Shown: positions 20,716 through 31,337 of the stretch, piece after piece
Numbering within the stretch: the stretch's first letter is position 1
Layout of the letters: each line of letters opens with the position of its first letter
Origin: Polytrichum commune
Lineage: Eukaryota; Streptophyta; Polytrichopsida; Polytrichales; Polytrichaceae
Reading direction: 5' to 3'
DNA: 64,000 nucleotides
Assembly (NCBI GenBank): GCA_950295325.1
Contig: OX485804.1
Span: 5,456,001-5,520,000 of the forward strand
The notes under the pieces: model-generated
The model's input: only the letters and a program-made list of their open reading frames with translations
What the model was told of the DNA's origin: nothing
The model's database searches: none
Position numbers and translations under genes: made by a program

Positions 20716-23700
20716 TACGTTCATCAAATATTACGTTTAAACTCTTTGAAATTGTTTTTATTGCTATTAAGTATGTTTTTCAATTTATAAACTAAGCCCT
20801 AACATTGTCTTGAAGTGGACTCTTAGGACTGCTTGCAAGAGGTCAAGTTGTTCTCACAGAAGATTGGTGAATTTTTGAGAAGACACAAACTAAAATTTTG
20901 GAAGGGGCACTTGTGTCATGCTTCCTTGATATCTAAAGTCTTCAAGATTCTTTTTACTATTTTCCAACAAACTTCCATAGTTTATTTTACGAATTATCTT
21001 TTGACGACAACCATGTTGCGCATAAGACAACATTCCAAGATCGGGGAAGATGATGTCTTCCTAATGCATAACCCTTTGATCTTGTTTGTGGATTTTCATG
21101 ACTGGAGGGTCTATATGGGAGGGCACCAAAATGGCTATCGTAGTACATGGACATGTTTGGTCGATTTTACTCTCGAAAATGCCAAATTTATTGGATCTTT
21201 TTCTCTTTGATAAACTAGGTTTGTATTCTCTGGTGGATTTCAAATACTTTAGTGAACTAAACTAGAACTTGACATGTAGATAAATAGATAGATGGAGAGC
21301 TATAAAAGTGGCGAGAGGGGGGAGCATGCAAACCATTCATGGATCTCCTTTTCATGTTGTTTGCTCTCAAACATCCTCTCCGAAGCTTTATGATTGGATG
21401 GTTTGTGGCACATAAACTCCTCCAAACTTGCAAAATGTAACAATTTGAGACCCAAACATAGTTGAGAGCTAAAGGGGAGCTCAAGTGGTCACATAGGTAG
21501 TTTTCCCAAAAGCTAATTGAGTTAAGTGGCGACTTTTTGTCTCCCTCGTCCATAGAGTTGTGATTTTTTATACCTTGGGATAGTATCCTTAGTATTCATT
21601 TTGAAATACTTGGCACTCGGGCCAAAACGAAAGGTGTTGGAATTAGATCACCAATGGCATTGTGTACTTCTATCTTAAAATGAGGTGTCGCGAGCCTCAT
21701 GAGCAATCTCAAATACAATGTAATTATTATAATTTAGAAGAAAAAAAACGTATCATTACATTTGGCTCATTTTGTTTTTTTGTGTTTCTTGCAATACATA
21801 AGGCTTTTCAGGGGGGGCTAAGATACTATTCGGTTGAGGATTGTGTGATTATATTGTAGTTACTATTTATATATATTACTATATACAATAGTTGATGACA
21901 ATCAATGCCAACATTATATGAATACCTAGTTGACTCTATTGCAATAGAGCAGTTGAAGTTTCCTCACTATATGTTGTGTATTGGAAGGGGCAAAATAGTT
22001 GTGCTTTGCAAATGATGCAAGCAAAAACATCACAATGACGGTGCAAAAGTCAACAATTGTTGTTTATAATGAAACACATACCGGTACTCCAAAAGGTTAC
22101 AAAATCGACGATTGACATACACGTACAATTTGCTTTTGGAATGGGGAATATGAGAATACACACATCACTATAGTCAAGTTGCTCATGTTTGGTGGCATTT
22201 TGTTAACCTAAAGGTGAAAAATGGAACGAGTCATTTTATACCCTTCCATTCTTCTTTTGACCTACAAATGGTCCCATATGCTCCAAATTAGTCCAATCGG
22301 GGGCCAATTGTGACGAGTCGAACATCGATATACATGGAATTTGGTTTCTACTTGAACCCCTTCATTCACACATAGATGACATTTACCAAGATGTCACAAA
22401 CGCATACCTTGCAAAGCATGATTGCACAAATATGTAGTGCGTTTCTAGTCTCTTCGATTAACACAAAACATCGACATGGCATTTACACTATATCACGAGT
22501 GCAATTGTGATTAGCTTCTAGTCATATTATGTTACCTTGCATTTTCGTACACTATGATGTTTTTTTTTAGTTGTACGTGTTGATTGTGCTTATGCATGAC
22601 TTGTGATGCATTTTAATCGTGAGCTATTTGACAAAGAAATTATGAAAAAATAAAATTTAAGTAAAATTGGACTAAGTCCGAGTCCATAATTATAACATGT
22701 CGAATTCTATCATACTAGGAGCTTACAATAGGGTTGCATGGTAAGATCCTTCATTAGAAAATGCATGGTTGATTATGATAATATTATAGCAAGTCTTTGA
22801 TTGAATTTTCACTATTCAATGTTTATTAATATACATCAAAATATTTTAAAGAAACCCATCCATAGAATTAATGAAGCAACCAAAAAGTCTAGAATTTAAT
22901 ATATGTCTAGATTTTGAAGATATTTACTTAAATACAAGTGACAATCAAACAAAGTGCATGTTACATGGAAACGTGTTATTGGTAAAGTGATTGTGTTCAT
23001 GTGCTTTTTTATTAATCATATTAAGCTTGGACCATAATTACAACACTACAAGGGCCATGTGTGAATGTCTATCCACTATAATTGCAGTACACAACCCCAA
23101 GGCATGGAAATTATAAATTATAAATTTTAGGATACCGTAATTGCAATCAACGTGAGTGTCCCATTCAAACACATACCATATATATATGTGGAATTGGATT
23201 ATGACATCACAACATATTAAACATTAAAGTTTCACTAATTAACACAATTGGGAGGGCCTAGGTAAAAACACATGGTCATAATATCTTGTGGAGTTGAAAG
23301 TTTTCACAACATGACATAATCTTGGATCATATGACAGTTTATGAGTAAGGTGGATATGCCTAACTATGTGGTTCACTTTAAGACATTCCAGATTGAGAGA
23401 ATAATCTCAAGATTTCCTCTTGATGAATTGCTCGTATCGGAAATGCTCCATGTATAAGAATGCCCATTGTGTTGTGCAATGTGGAATTTATTGCATGTGC
23501 CCTTAAATTCCATATTGCACGACATAATGGGTGTTCTCCTCAATAGCCTTTCTAGATATCAACTGGACATGTGTGCATTATATGTGCCATAATATGTACT
23601 ATGCATTAGGTCATGCTAAAACAATGCATTGCATGCAATGCAACACTCTACAATAAGCATATATCATCGAAGGGGAGACATCCATGTTTCCAATGTTTAG

Positions 23701-24374
23701 CATTCGGTAGACGTGCCTAAATTGAACACAATAATTATTTGGAGACCAATATTTTGAGTGGTATGTGGTCAAGTGTAATTCTAAGAACTAACACCAAAAA
23801 CAATGTGCTCAAAATATGGTAACCGTTCCAGGCTCAACAATCAACATGATTGGTGGGGAACCTATATGACCATGGGAAGCTTCGCTTTGCTAATGAATAA
23901 GATACTCATACGAACTCTAAAACAATACGAGGCAAATGGCTACGGGCATGATTGGACTTGCTAATTATCTTAAACTGGTAGACCGTTTCATATCATGCGA
24001 GAAGTGTGTGTAGGGAGAAAAAAAATCATCTACCTTACATCAACCACTACAATAAACATTGTATTGAGTGTCACCAACACTAAATGTAAACCTAATATTA
24101 TTTGCCGTTCCTTGTTAAAAAACCAGGCATGTAGATATACAATGTTGCTATTATTGTCACTTACTAAGTGATTTTCCACCCAAACCTCAGTCATCCATGA
24201 CAATATGTCATTACATAAATCATAGGATGCTGAACATATAAGGGCCACTTCACACACAAGACAAGAGCCATGACCATGACCATGAAATTGTGAGACCCCG
24301 AAAGAAGTTCCAAAGGCACTTTCAAAATCATGTAGTGTGGTCAAGGGCCCTCAAGTGTGTGAAGTCGTATGTGA
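20716..24374. other. Gene-poor AT-rich intergenic region
   Basis: No recognisable gene. A 125-codon frame at 20833-21210 has no known motif. The region holds the hairpin at 23461-23532 and a minus-orientation fragment of the dispersed repeat family near 23695-23780 (AGGCACGTCTACC read on the minus strand). Otherwise I see nothing defined. Confidence 0.5.
23461..23532. repeat. 72-bp imperfect hairpin, about 30-bp arms
   Basis: The left arm TGCCCATTGTGTTGTGCAAT then GTGGAATTTA pairs with a right arm ending GCACGACATAATGGGTG. Mismatches in the stem are mainly transitions, and the loop is about 12 bases. It may be a decayed foldback element; a small-RNA precursor cannot be excluded. Confidence 0.65.
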
Positions 24375-24890
24375 CCGGGCCCTCAACCAAATGTTGTTTC
24401 AATGAAGTTCTATTCATGCGGGTCCTCACACATGATAAAATAGAATAAATCAACGGTTGTGAGTGTTTGGAGTGTCACGGTCTCCCGGTTCTATGTTAGG
24501 CCTACCTCCAAGAGGTGGATTTTGAAAATAGTCCAAGTGACCATGAAACATGACTCATTCGATGCCATGTAGGAATCCATGTACACTTGACATTCATCTC
24601 GCATTCACATACTCACTCTGTTGCTCCCTCAAGCGTAGTGTGAAGCAAACTTGGACCGGCTCCACATTTTTCCACCAATGAGAGTGCTTGAAGTGTAATG
24701 GTCACGGGCTCTCAGTCTCATGTGTGAAGTGTCCCTCAAACTTTGTTTCGATAATTGGCATTTCGATGAACTACCTAAAAGTAAGCCAGGATGGCGGTAC
24801 TTGTAAGCTCTTTCATTCATAAGAAGCATGATTTGAAAAACTACCAAAGTGACACAAAATACTATTTACTAGCACTAGATACAACACTTA

Positions 24891-25421
24891 TGGGGCATTC
24901 CCACCTGACATTAGTTAGAAGTAGTTTTAGTCTAAAAGGGGTTTTAGTTATCTAGGGTTCACACATACGGCTTTTTTTAGTGCCGAGCCTAGGTGGCAAA
25001 TGATGTGGCATGGTTTAAAAGTGGAGGTTTTAAGCCTCAACCACCGACCCTCCCATCGGTACCTAAACATGAGGCAAGAATATAGGAACTTTAAAAGTGT
25101 CGCCTCCCACCCATGTGATTGGTTGCTTTTTAGTCTTAGCTATGAGGGCACGAGGAGCTCCATTAACAAAAACCGATGGTAAGACAGGTGAGTAGTAAGG
25201 CATTTGGGGATGGGACAAAAACTACCCAACATTCATTGCTTGGTAGATAAAACAATGAACATGTGTGAGAGCTACTTAACTAAAACCTACTTGAAAATCT
25301 CCGGAGCAAGTTCTTGTAGGTGCATCAGGATAGTCGGATGCCTTCGCTATAAGCGAGGGAGCTTTACACGGTTTTTAGGAAATTCTTCGGGTCTTAACTA
25401 AAGTCAGGTCGGAATGCCCCA
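24891..25421. mobile_element. Tourist-like Harbinger MITE, copy 2, TTA target duplication
   Basis: The element is 531 bp, opposite in orientation to copy 1, with ends TGGGGCATTCCCACCTGAC and the near-perfect reverse complement. It is flanked by TTA at 24888-24890 and TTA at 25422-25424. The body matches copy 1 throughout (for example TAGTCTTAGCTATGAGGGCA and GCATTTGGGGATGGGACAAA). It sits in the spacer of the large inverted repeat. Confidence 0.93.
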
Positions 25422-25433
25422 TTAGTGTAATGT

Positions 25434-25642
25434 CCTGCTTATAATTCCTTGGTTGGGCCCCAAGAGGGGCTGTCCAAAAATTAGGGTATGCCGGAGGGTG
25501 TGCCCAGCGCACGGTATTCTTTAGTAAAAGGCGAAAGAATAGTTCGCTCTGTGCTGAACACCCGGCTGTGTGATTTCCAACGAGGAAGGGTGGGACCTTA
25601 TATGCGATTGAGAGGTGCGCACAATCGATATGGGACAATCCC
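25434..25642. repeat. Structured dispersed repeat, copy 1
   Basis: About 210 bp, shared with 29871-30091. The core (about 25452-25577) is roughly 90 percent identical between copies. Stems can be drawn: GCCCC-loop-GGGGC, ATTCTTT with AAAGAAT, and a GC-rich outer pair. The two copies differ in the first hairpin loop (AAGA here, GCAA in copy 2) while the stem is intact in both. Read on the minus strand the core contains GTGCGCTGGG, which resembles the GUGCG start of group II introns; an organelle-intron origin is a guess. Confidence 0.6.
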
Positions 25643-26103
25643 CGAAATGCTCTCTATCTTGTTTTTATGGAGATATTGGCCAAGTGTTAGGGGCAACTCT
25701 AGACTAGAGCTTGAGGGCCCGTGACCATAAATTATTTTTTCTAAACATCTCAATGGTGCAAAATTTACAATGGGCCACTTCATACACGAGACTTGGGGTC
25801 TGTGACCATTGCGCTTCAAGCAATCTGATTGGTGGACATGGTGGAGCTGGGTCCAAGTTCGCTTCACGCTGCAAGTAAGGGAATACAAGATGAATGTAAA
25901 ATGTACATGGATTCTTACATGGCATCAAATGGATCATGTTTCATGGTCACTTGGACTATTTTCAACAAACCACCTTTTTGAAGACATGCCTAATACAAAA
26001 CGGGGAGACTACGACTCTCTGAAATCTCATGACTGTTGATGTATCATATTTTATCATGTGTGAGGACCCCGCATGAATAGAGATTTATTGGAATACCATT
26101 TGG

Positions 26104-26955
26104 GGCCGAAACTGTGCTGTAGTGCCAACTTGATGCTTTACAGTTCGCTCGCATTTGGGAGCATTTCGGTTCCCCTGACTTTATTTTGCATGCGGCACAA
26201 GAGGAAAACATCGATGTTTTAGGCAAGAACTGATCAGAGGCGGCAAAATTAATACGCAGGTCCTTTGCAACACCTGATCTTGCAATTCAATTTCGATTAG
26301 GTTAATCCACAAATGGTCCCTAATCTCCCTCCCTACTCTTTGGCTTACATACAATCTAGTGAATCCTGTGTTTGCACTGCAAGATTAAGTTTCAATTTGC
26401 AAGCAGAGTTGAGAAGACAATCGTGCCGTAGTATTAACCTGATGACACTTTGCACTTGGCTCGCATTTTGAGACACTTCAATTGCCCATGGCACAGGTGT
26501 CTTTCGCTGACTTTACTTTGCATCCCGCACAAAGGGGAACCATCGATGTTTCAAGAAGGGACCATTCAGAAAGTGGTACAATTGACATGCATTTTCTCTG
26601 CAATACCTCCTGCTCTTCCCATTCAATTTCAATTCGCTAACCGCAAAGCCCCTAACCTCTCTTCCTACTCTTTGGCTTAGTTACAGTCTAGTGAATCCTG
26701 TGCTTGCTGCAAGATTGAGTTGCAGGTTACAAGTGCCGTAGTGCTAATCTGATGCACTTGGCTGGCATTTGCAACACTTTAATTGCCCAGGGCACGGAGA
26801 GGAAACATCGATGCTTCAAGCAAGAGCCATTCAGAAGTGGCAAAAATGACATGGAGGATCTCCACAACACCTGCTCTTGCCATAAAGCACAGGGTGTCTA
26901 ACCTACCTCCCTACTCTTTGGCTTAGCTACAATCTAGTGAATCCTCTGCTTCCAA
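26104..26955. repeat. Three tandem copies of the 3' flank of the plastid membrane gene
   Basis: A unit ending TACTCTTTGGCTTA, then TAGTGAATCC, occurs at about 26334, 26666 and 26912 (spacing 332 and 246 bp). Other shared blocks are GTGCCGTAGT, ACATCGATG and CTCGCATTT. The third copy adjoins the stop of the minus-strand gene at 26981, so copies one and two are extra downstream duplicates of its 3' UTR/terminator region. The larger spacing of the first pair reflects indels. Confidence 0.8.
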
Positions 26956-26980
26956 ATCTACAATCCGCGAGACTCTTCAA

Positions 26981-28066
26981 TCAGTCCTCATCTTCAATCA
27001 TTGACAGTGGCAGCGCAGGCCTCAATGCAACGTACAGAGCCGGTCCAATTAAAGGAACAAGCGAAACCGGCAGCAACCAGAATCCCTTATCCAACCATCT
27101 CCGCACGGACATGTCATTGTACACCCAGAACGGCGCCAACGAGCTCAAAGTGAGAAAATCAACACTCATCACATTGATAAACTTGCTCTCTCTAATATAC
27201 TGCAAGAACTCCGTCCACGCTTCATCTCCGGAGATCGCAGCAGCCGCAACCAGCCCCACAGCGCTCACAAACGTTCCATAAGACACAAGCTTATTTTCCA
27301 AAAGATTGAGTGGAAACTTCTTAAGCTCCTCCTTGCTCACAGTTGGAGGAGGTGGACGCCATAGCCCGAAATACGGCACAAGTGCAAAAGCTCCGAATCC
27401 AAAGGACGCCACCAAGAACGGCCACGCGGGAAATGTATTCTTCTGGCTCCGGCCGGACGGTAAGAGAAGGCTGGAGTATATCATCGGCCATAGTCCCATG
27501 ATGAAAAACTCGCACACCAGCACCGGGTTAAGGATGTATCCATCACCGGAGCGCAATCCTACCAGCTTCTCAATGAAGTACTGGTCTCTGTAGGGGGTTT
27601 GATTGGGAGCTAAGGCAGCGGCGTAGTAAATTAAAGCGCCGTAGAATGCGAAGACGAGTGCGCTTGAAATCCAACCTAGGGCTTCTTCACCTCCACCACC
27701 TCCATCTCCACCCCCTCCGCCATCGCTGCCCCCTTTGTTGCTCCCGCCTCCCGCCAGAGTTTCAATCCCTTTCTCGCTTGTTTCTGCAACACTGTTTCCA
27801 ACTGCACTTCGAGAAAAAATCCTCGAAGACAACAATCCCGAGTCAACATCTAACAATAGCTTCGATAGCGGAGCATTTCTGGATTTGAGATGGGAGATGG
27901 AGTTTGGAATTGAAAAAATGTAGCCAAAAATTCCTGACTGCTGAATGTGAACGTTTCGCACAATTGGCTGAACCCCGGAAGTTTGGAGCTGTGGTTTCCT
28001 CCAGGTCGACGAAGTTCGGAGAGGTGGAGCAAGGAGTGCAGCTAGACGCAGTGTGGAGGTTGCCAT
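26981..28066 (-). CDS. Chloroplast-targeted multi-pass membrane protein, uncharacterised
   Basis: A single exon of 361 codons. I choose the ATG at 28066 (MATSTLRLAALLAPPLRTSS), which opens a typical Ser/Arg/Ala-rich transit peptide. The in-frame upstream ATG at 28120 only adds residues from a GCAA microsatellite. A Gly-rich linker (about residues 107-131) precedes some six hydrophobic helices, including ALVFAFYGALIYYAAAL, CEFFIMGLWPMIYSSLLL, WPFLVASFGFGAFALV, VSAVGLVAAAAISG, FLTLSSLAPFWVYNDM and WLLPVSLVPLIGPALYVALR. The motifs NPVLVCEFFIMGLWPMIYSS and APFWVYNDMSVRRW belong to a plastid membrane family I believe is conserved in plants; its function is unknown to me. It is probably in the envelope or thylakoid. 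The region after its stop is triplicated and its promoter block is duplicated. Confidence 0.85.
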   Translation of the reverse strand: MATSTLRLAALLAPPLRTSSTWRKPQLQTSGVQPIVRNVHIQQSGIFGYIFSIPNSISHLKSRNAPLSKLLLDVDSGLLSSRIFSRSAVGNSVAETSEKGIETLAGGGSNKGGSDGGGGGDGGGGGEEALGWISSALVFAFYGALIYYAAALAPNQTPYRDQYFIEKLVGLRSGDGYILNPVLVCEFFIMGLWPMIYSSLLLPSGRSQKNTFPAWPFLVASFGFGAFALVPYFGLWRPPPPTVSKEELKKFPLNLLENKLVSYGTFVSAVGLVAAAAISGDEAWTEFLQYIRESKFINVMSVDFLTLSSLAPFWVYNDMSVRRWLDKGFWLLPVSLVPLIGPALYVALRPALPLSMIEDED

Positions 28067-28109
28067 AGCCACGTCCCTCGCTTGCAACAAGCAAGCAAGC
28101 AAGCAAAGT

Positions 28110-28230
28110 AAGCAAAGCAAGCAGTGTTACAGTCTTCTGATGGAGAAGCTCAACTTTAGCGTTGTGAGTAGAGGAGGAGTTCCTCAAACACATCCACGTG
28201 TCTCATCCATGCCACATAGCATTCCCAACC
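28110..28230 (-). promoter_or_regulatory. Promoter/5' UTR block with G-box of the plastid gene
   Basis: CACGTG at 28195-28200 lies about 130 bp upstream of the ATG and is a canonical G-box. The 5' UTR side carries a GCAA/GCAAGCAA microsatellite (about 28083-28122). The block is duplicated at 28828-28945, where the G-box reads CGCATG. Confidence 0.55.
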
Positions 28231-28530
28231 TCCCACTATTTACTTCCATTTTCTTCATTAAAAGGTGCCATTGCAGTGCTCAGTTTGTCAAGTCTCTATG
28301 TTCCTCGGGCCGCTTTACATGAGGGGTGGAGGCCTTCAAATCTGAAGCCACTTCACACGCAACACAGTCTTGACTTGGGCCAAGAAGGGAGGCACATAGG
28401 ACACGGCTCCAAGAAAGCAAATTGGGTTCTCATTTTGGTCCCATCCAATTCTCTTCCCTCGTATTGTATCAGATTGTGGTTTTAGTGCACTTAAAATGTA
28501 ATCTCACCTCATTAGAATAGTGAAGAATTT
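28231..28530. other. Intergenic upstream of the plastid gene
   Basis: Nothing defined is visible between the promoter block and the tandem repeat. Confidence 0.4.
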
Positions 28531-28750
28531 CATGAAACGACCTTGACTCCACCATGTAAAAAGACTTGGGGATCGATTTAGTGCATCTAACCAATCATCT
28601 ACAAGGATGTACATTTATTAGAGCCCCAAAATGGCCTTGACTTCATCATGTAAACAAACGTGGGGTTGATTTAGTGGGTTAAACCAATCTTCTACAAGGA
28701 TGTATGTATACTAGAGACCCAAAATGGCCTTGACTCTTCATGTAAAGCAA
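28530..28750. repeat. Short tandem repeat, about 100-bp unit, two to three copies
   Basis: The order CCTTGACT, CATGTAAA, GATTTAGTG, ACCAATC, CTACAAGGATGTA, CCCAAAATGG returns at about 28541, 28633 and, partially, 28728. Confidence 0.7.
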
Positions 28751-28827
28751 CCTTAGTAAAACTAGTAGTTTCATCACCATGGCCCTAAGGATCATAACAA
28801 TGTAAGGAACATTTTCATTAACATTTG

Positions 28828-28945
28828 AAAGCAAGCAACACCATAGTCTTGTTTGATGTTGGAGAGCCTTTGTTTTGTGGGTATAATAAATTCTCAAACA
28901 CATCCGCATGTCTCATTCATGCCACATACTAACATTCTTCAATAA
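28828..28945. repeat. Duplicate of the plastid-gene promoter block
   Basis: It matches 28110-28230 in the same orientation: AGCAAGCA, TAGTCTT, TTGGAGAG, then CTCAAACACATCC and ATGCCACATA. The G-box position is changed from CACGTG to CGCATG. Confidence 0.7.
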
Positions 28946-29273
28946 TAATAAAATAATAAAATAACGCCCGTATCCAGGTACCGGCATGAATGTGAGCCCG
29001 TTAGCCTAATGTTGATCATAGTTGATCGTGATGCAACTTAGGTGTTATGCCTCTTTAACATTCTTCAACTACAACTAGTCCCTCGTGTTTCTAGGTTTCC
29101 ATGTTCCTAAACCAATGGTGAAGATTGTGATTTCATCACCATGGCAGTGAGGATCATAACATTGTAACTAACAAATTCCATCCACAAATTACATTCATCT
29201 TTCGAGATCAACCCAACAGTGTGACTTTTGCTACAAAATTGTGAAAAGAGTAGTCTAATTTATCTCGGGAGCT
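28946..29273. other. Intergenic mosaic of short duplicates
   Basis: The phrase TTTCATCACCATGGC then GAGGATCATAACA occurs near 29131 and, slightly altered, near 28769. No gene is seen. Confidence 0.4.
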
Positions 29274-29345
29274 TCCGTTGCCGGGACTTGAACCCGGGTC
29301 GCTCGGGTGAGAGCCGAGTATCCTAACCATCTAGACTACAACGGA
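29274..29345 (-). tRNA. tRNA-Glu (anticodon CTC)
   Basis: 72 bases. On the minus strand the acceptor stem TCCGTTG pairs with CAACGGA at the 3' end. The D arm contains TAGATGGTTA, and the anticodon stem CTCGG/CCGAG holds the loop CTCTCAC with anticodon CTC. The T arm is CCGGGTTCAAGTCCCGG, matching the B box. There is no intron, and CCA is not encoded, as expected for a nuclear gene. A TTTT run for Pol III termination follows about 30 bases downstream on the minus strand. Confidence 0.97.
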
Positions 29346-29608
29346 GATGATGCACTCAACCACCTTCCATTGCTCAAACCTTGTGTGACGCAGTGACTAG
29401 TACCATGCCCACACTCGGACCAACGATTGGTCCACACCAGTGAGAGGGTTTTCATGTTGATAGGACTTCTTATCTTGTATACACTTGCAAAACTACAGTA
29501 CATTAAAACTTACATGCAACGAGGAGGTTACATGTAGCACGAAAACTCCTAACTATTGTAAGAGCAGTAAATAACGGAAAGAGATGAGCTTTCCCTTATC
29601 AACAAAGA
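29346..29608. other. Intergenic
   Basis: Nothing recognised. Confidence 0.5.
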
Positions 29609-29830
29609 CCTCTCCTACTGCAACTGGTATGATAACTTACAGATTAATCTACAAGTCCAGATTTCTCTCCTACTGCAACTGGTATGATAACTTACAGATT
29701 AATCTATAAGTTCAGATTTCTCTCCTACTGCAACTGGTATAATAACTTACAGATTAATCTATAAGTCCAAATTTCTCTTCTACTGCAACTGGCATGGTAA
29801 CTTATAAATTAAGCCATCAATCCAGATATC
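29609..29830. repeat. 55-bp tandem repeat, four copies
   Basis: TCTCCTACTGCAACTGG starts at 29611, 29666, 29721 and, with a substitution, 29776: an exact 55-bp period. The first three copies are almost identical and the fourth is diverged. There are no unique spacers, so this is a minisatellite and not a CRISPR array. Confidence 0.95.
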
Positions 29831-29870
29831 ATTTGAGGGGACACCCTCTAATCTGATAAGATATGCATTT

Positions 29871-30091
29871 CCTGCTTGTTGGGATTGCGTTGGGTTGGGC
29901 CCCGCAAGGGGCAGTCCAAAAAATAGGGTATGCCGGTGAGCGTACCCAGCGCACGGTATTCTTTAGTAAAAGGCGAAAGAATAGTTCGCTCTGTGCTGAG
30001 CACCCGGCTGTGTGATTTGAAAGCCTGGGATCGGGGATTATATGGTCACTCTGCCCTCCACAACGAAGCTCCAACAGATATGGGACAATCT
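29871..30091. repeat. Structured dispersed repeat, copy 2
   Basis: About 90 percent identical over the core to 25434-25642, in the same orientation. The first hairpin is GCCCC-GCAA-GGGGC, a GNRA-type loop. The ATTCTTT/AAAGAAT stem is conserved, and both copies end near GATATGGGACAATC. It lies directly downstream of the 55-bp minisatellite. Confidence 0.6.
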
Positions 30092-31337
30092 ATTGCAACC
30101 AAATGAGTCCCACGCAACACATTCTTTGTAATTGAAAGTTTTGGGAATCTATAATCCTCGTACAATTTCAAAAAACATTCAGTGACAAAGGATGTGTCGC
30201 ATGGGACTCAATGACGATAGTGATAGAAGTTCATGTGATCTTTACGACAGTCTTCAGAGGGCTTTCATGGTCATGTCATCCTGTAAAAGAGGCTTCTTGG
30301 TTGGGTTGTCTTGGAGTTCTTTGCCGTGGCCACATACTGCCTACGACCTGCTCGAATCCCATGTGAGAATAATAGCTCGGCACCAAAAATGACGAATTGG
30401 GAAAAACTTGATACTTCAGTGTCGAGAAGAAGACATCTTTGAAGATCCATGAGACCGTAGAATCGTCAAGATTTTTTCTATGTGATTAGGGGGGCGGATT
30501 CTAGACCGTACCCTTTTGTGTTACCAGGGTTTCCCAGGAAATCACTTGCTTACGGGGATAGCCTGTGTAACCACCAGATCCTCCCTGATTCAGTAGACGA
30601 AATTTAGAAAATCTCCGAGGTTTTATGAAGGAGAAGTCCCTTTCACTAGGGATTCCCTTGATTTTTGTTTCACGGACTCATGCAAGGGAATTTCTCCTAT
30701 ACCAATTTGTGGCTTGCTAAAAGTTTAGAGGAGGTTGAATCAAGTTTGTTGATTAAGGATGAGTTGACCAGCTGCTGCCACAGAAGTGTTCTTGAACTAT
30801 CAAAAGCTGGATGGAACTTTGACTTTCAAGAGCATCTTTCTTTTCAGGTGAAAGTCGTGTCATAAATAGAATTAACATCTGCACGGAAACTGCATATGCA
30901 TCTGTATTTCATCTTGCCCGCCTCACTGTTTGGGAAGCAGGAGTATTGGTCATCTCACCAAATGATGTCATGCTATTTTGGATTTGGCAGCTAAAGTATG
31001 ACAACAATATGGGCCATTATCTATGACAACAGTGATGAATTGTGTGCACTGTCCAGTTGTTTTTGGTAAAGCTTGTTACGGTTTCCCAGTACAACCACAT
31101 AATGCTACCACAATATTTCTCATGCAATGCAAACCCCGAATCTGCAAGAAGTCAAGCAACATCAACTCCGTTGGGAATTGAGAAGAGACAACTGTGGTTC
31201 CCGAGTTTCAAGAAGATCAGATGCAAACTTGCTCTCAAAAGAAAATCATCAGGGTACAAATTAACCATGAGACCATGATATATTTTTCTTGAAGTTGCAT
31301 TGATTAACTGGGAAAACAAATATTGGCTCCATTCGCT
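30092..31337. other. Intergenic, includes likely 3' UTR of the kinase-like gene
   Basis: Only short frames without known motifs. The minus-strand kinase-like gene should terminate here. Nothing else is defined. Confidence 0.5.

Larger units (their letters stand above)
24375..26107. repeat. Large imperfect inverted repeat, arms about 350 bp
   Basis: The left arm (about 24375-24738) and right arm (about 25766-26107) are reverse complements with scattered differences. For example, the right arm reads GTACATGGATTCTTACATGG, CATGTTTCATGGTCACTTGG and ATTTTATCATGTGTGAGGAC, each of which occurs inverted on the left with at most a base changed. The spacer of about 1 kb contains a Tourist-like MITE and one copy of the structured repeat. 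It could be a foldback or long-TIR element into which others inserted. Confidence 0.82.

Noticed and set aside
28067-28120. N-terminal extension (MLCLLCLLACLLQ) of the plastid membrane protein
   Set aside because: It is translation of a GCAA microsatellite; the ATG at 28066 gives a normal transit peptide.
29609-29830. Regular repeat considered as a CRISPR array
   Set aside because: The 55-bp units are directly tandem without unique spacers, and the genome is eukaryotic.
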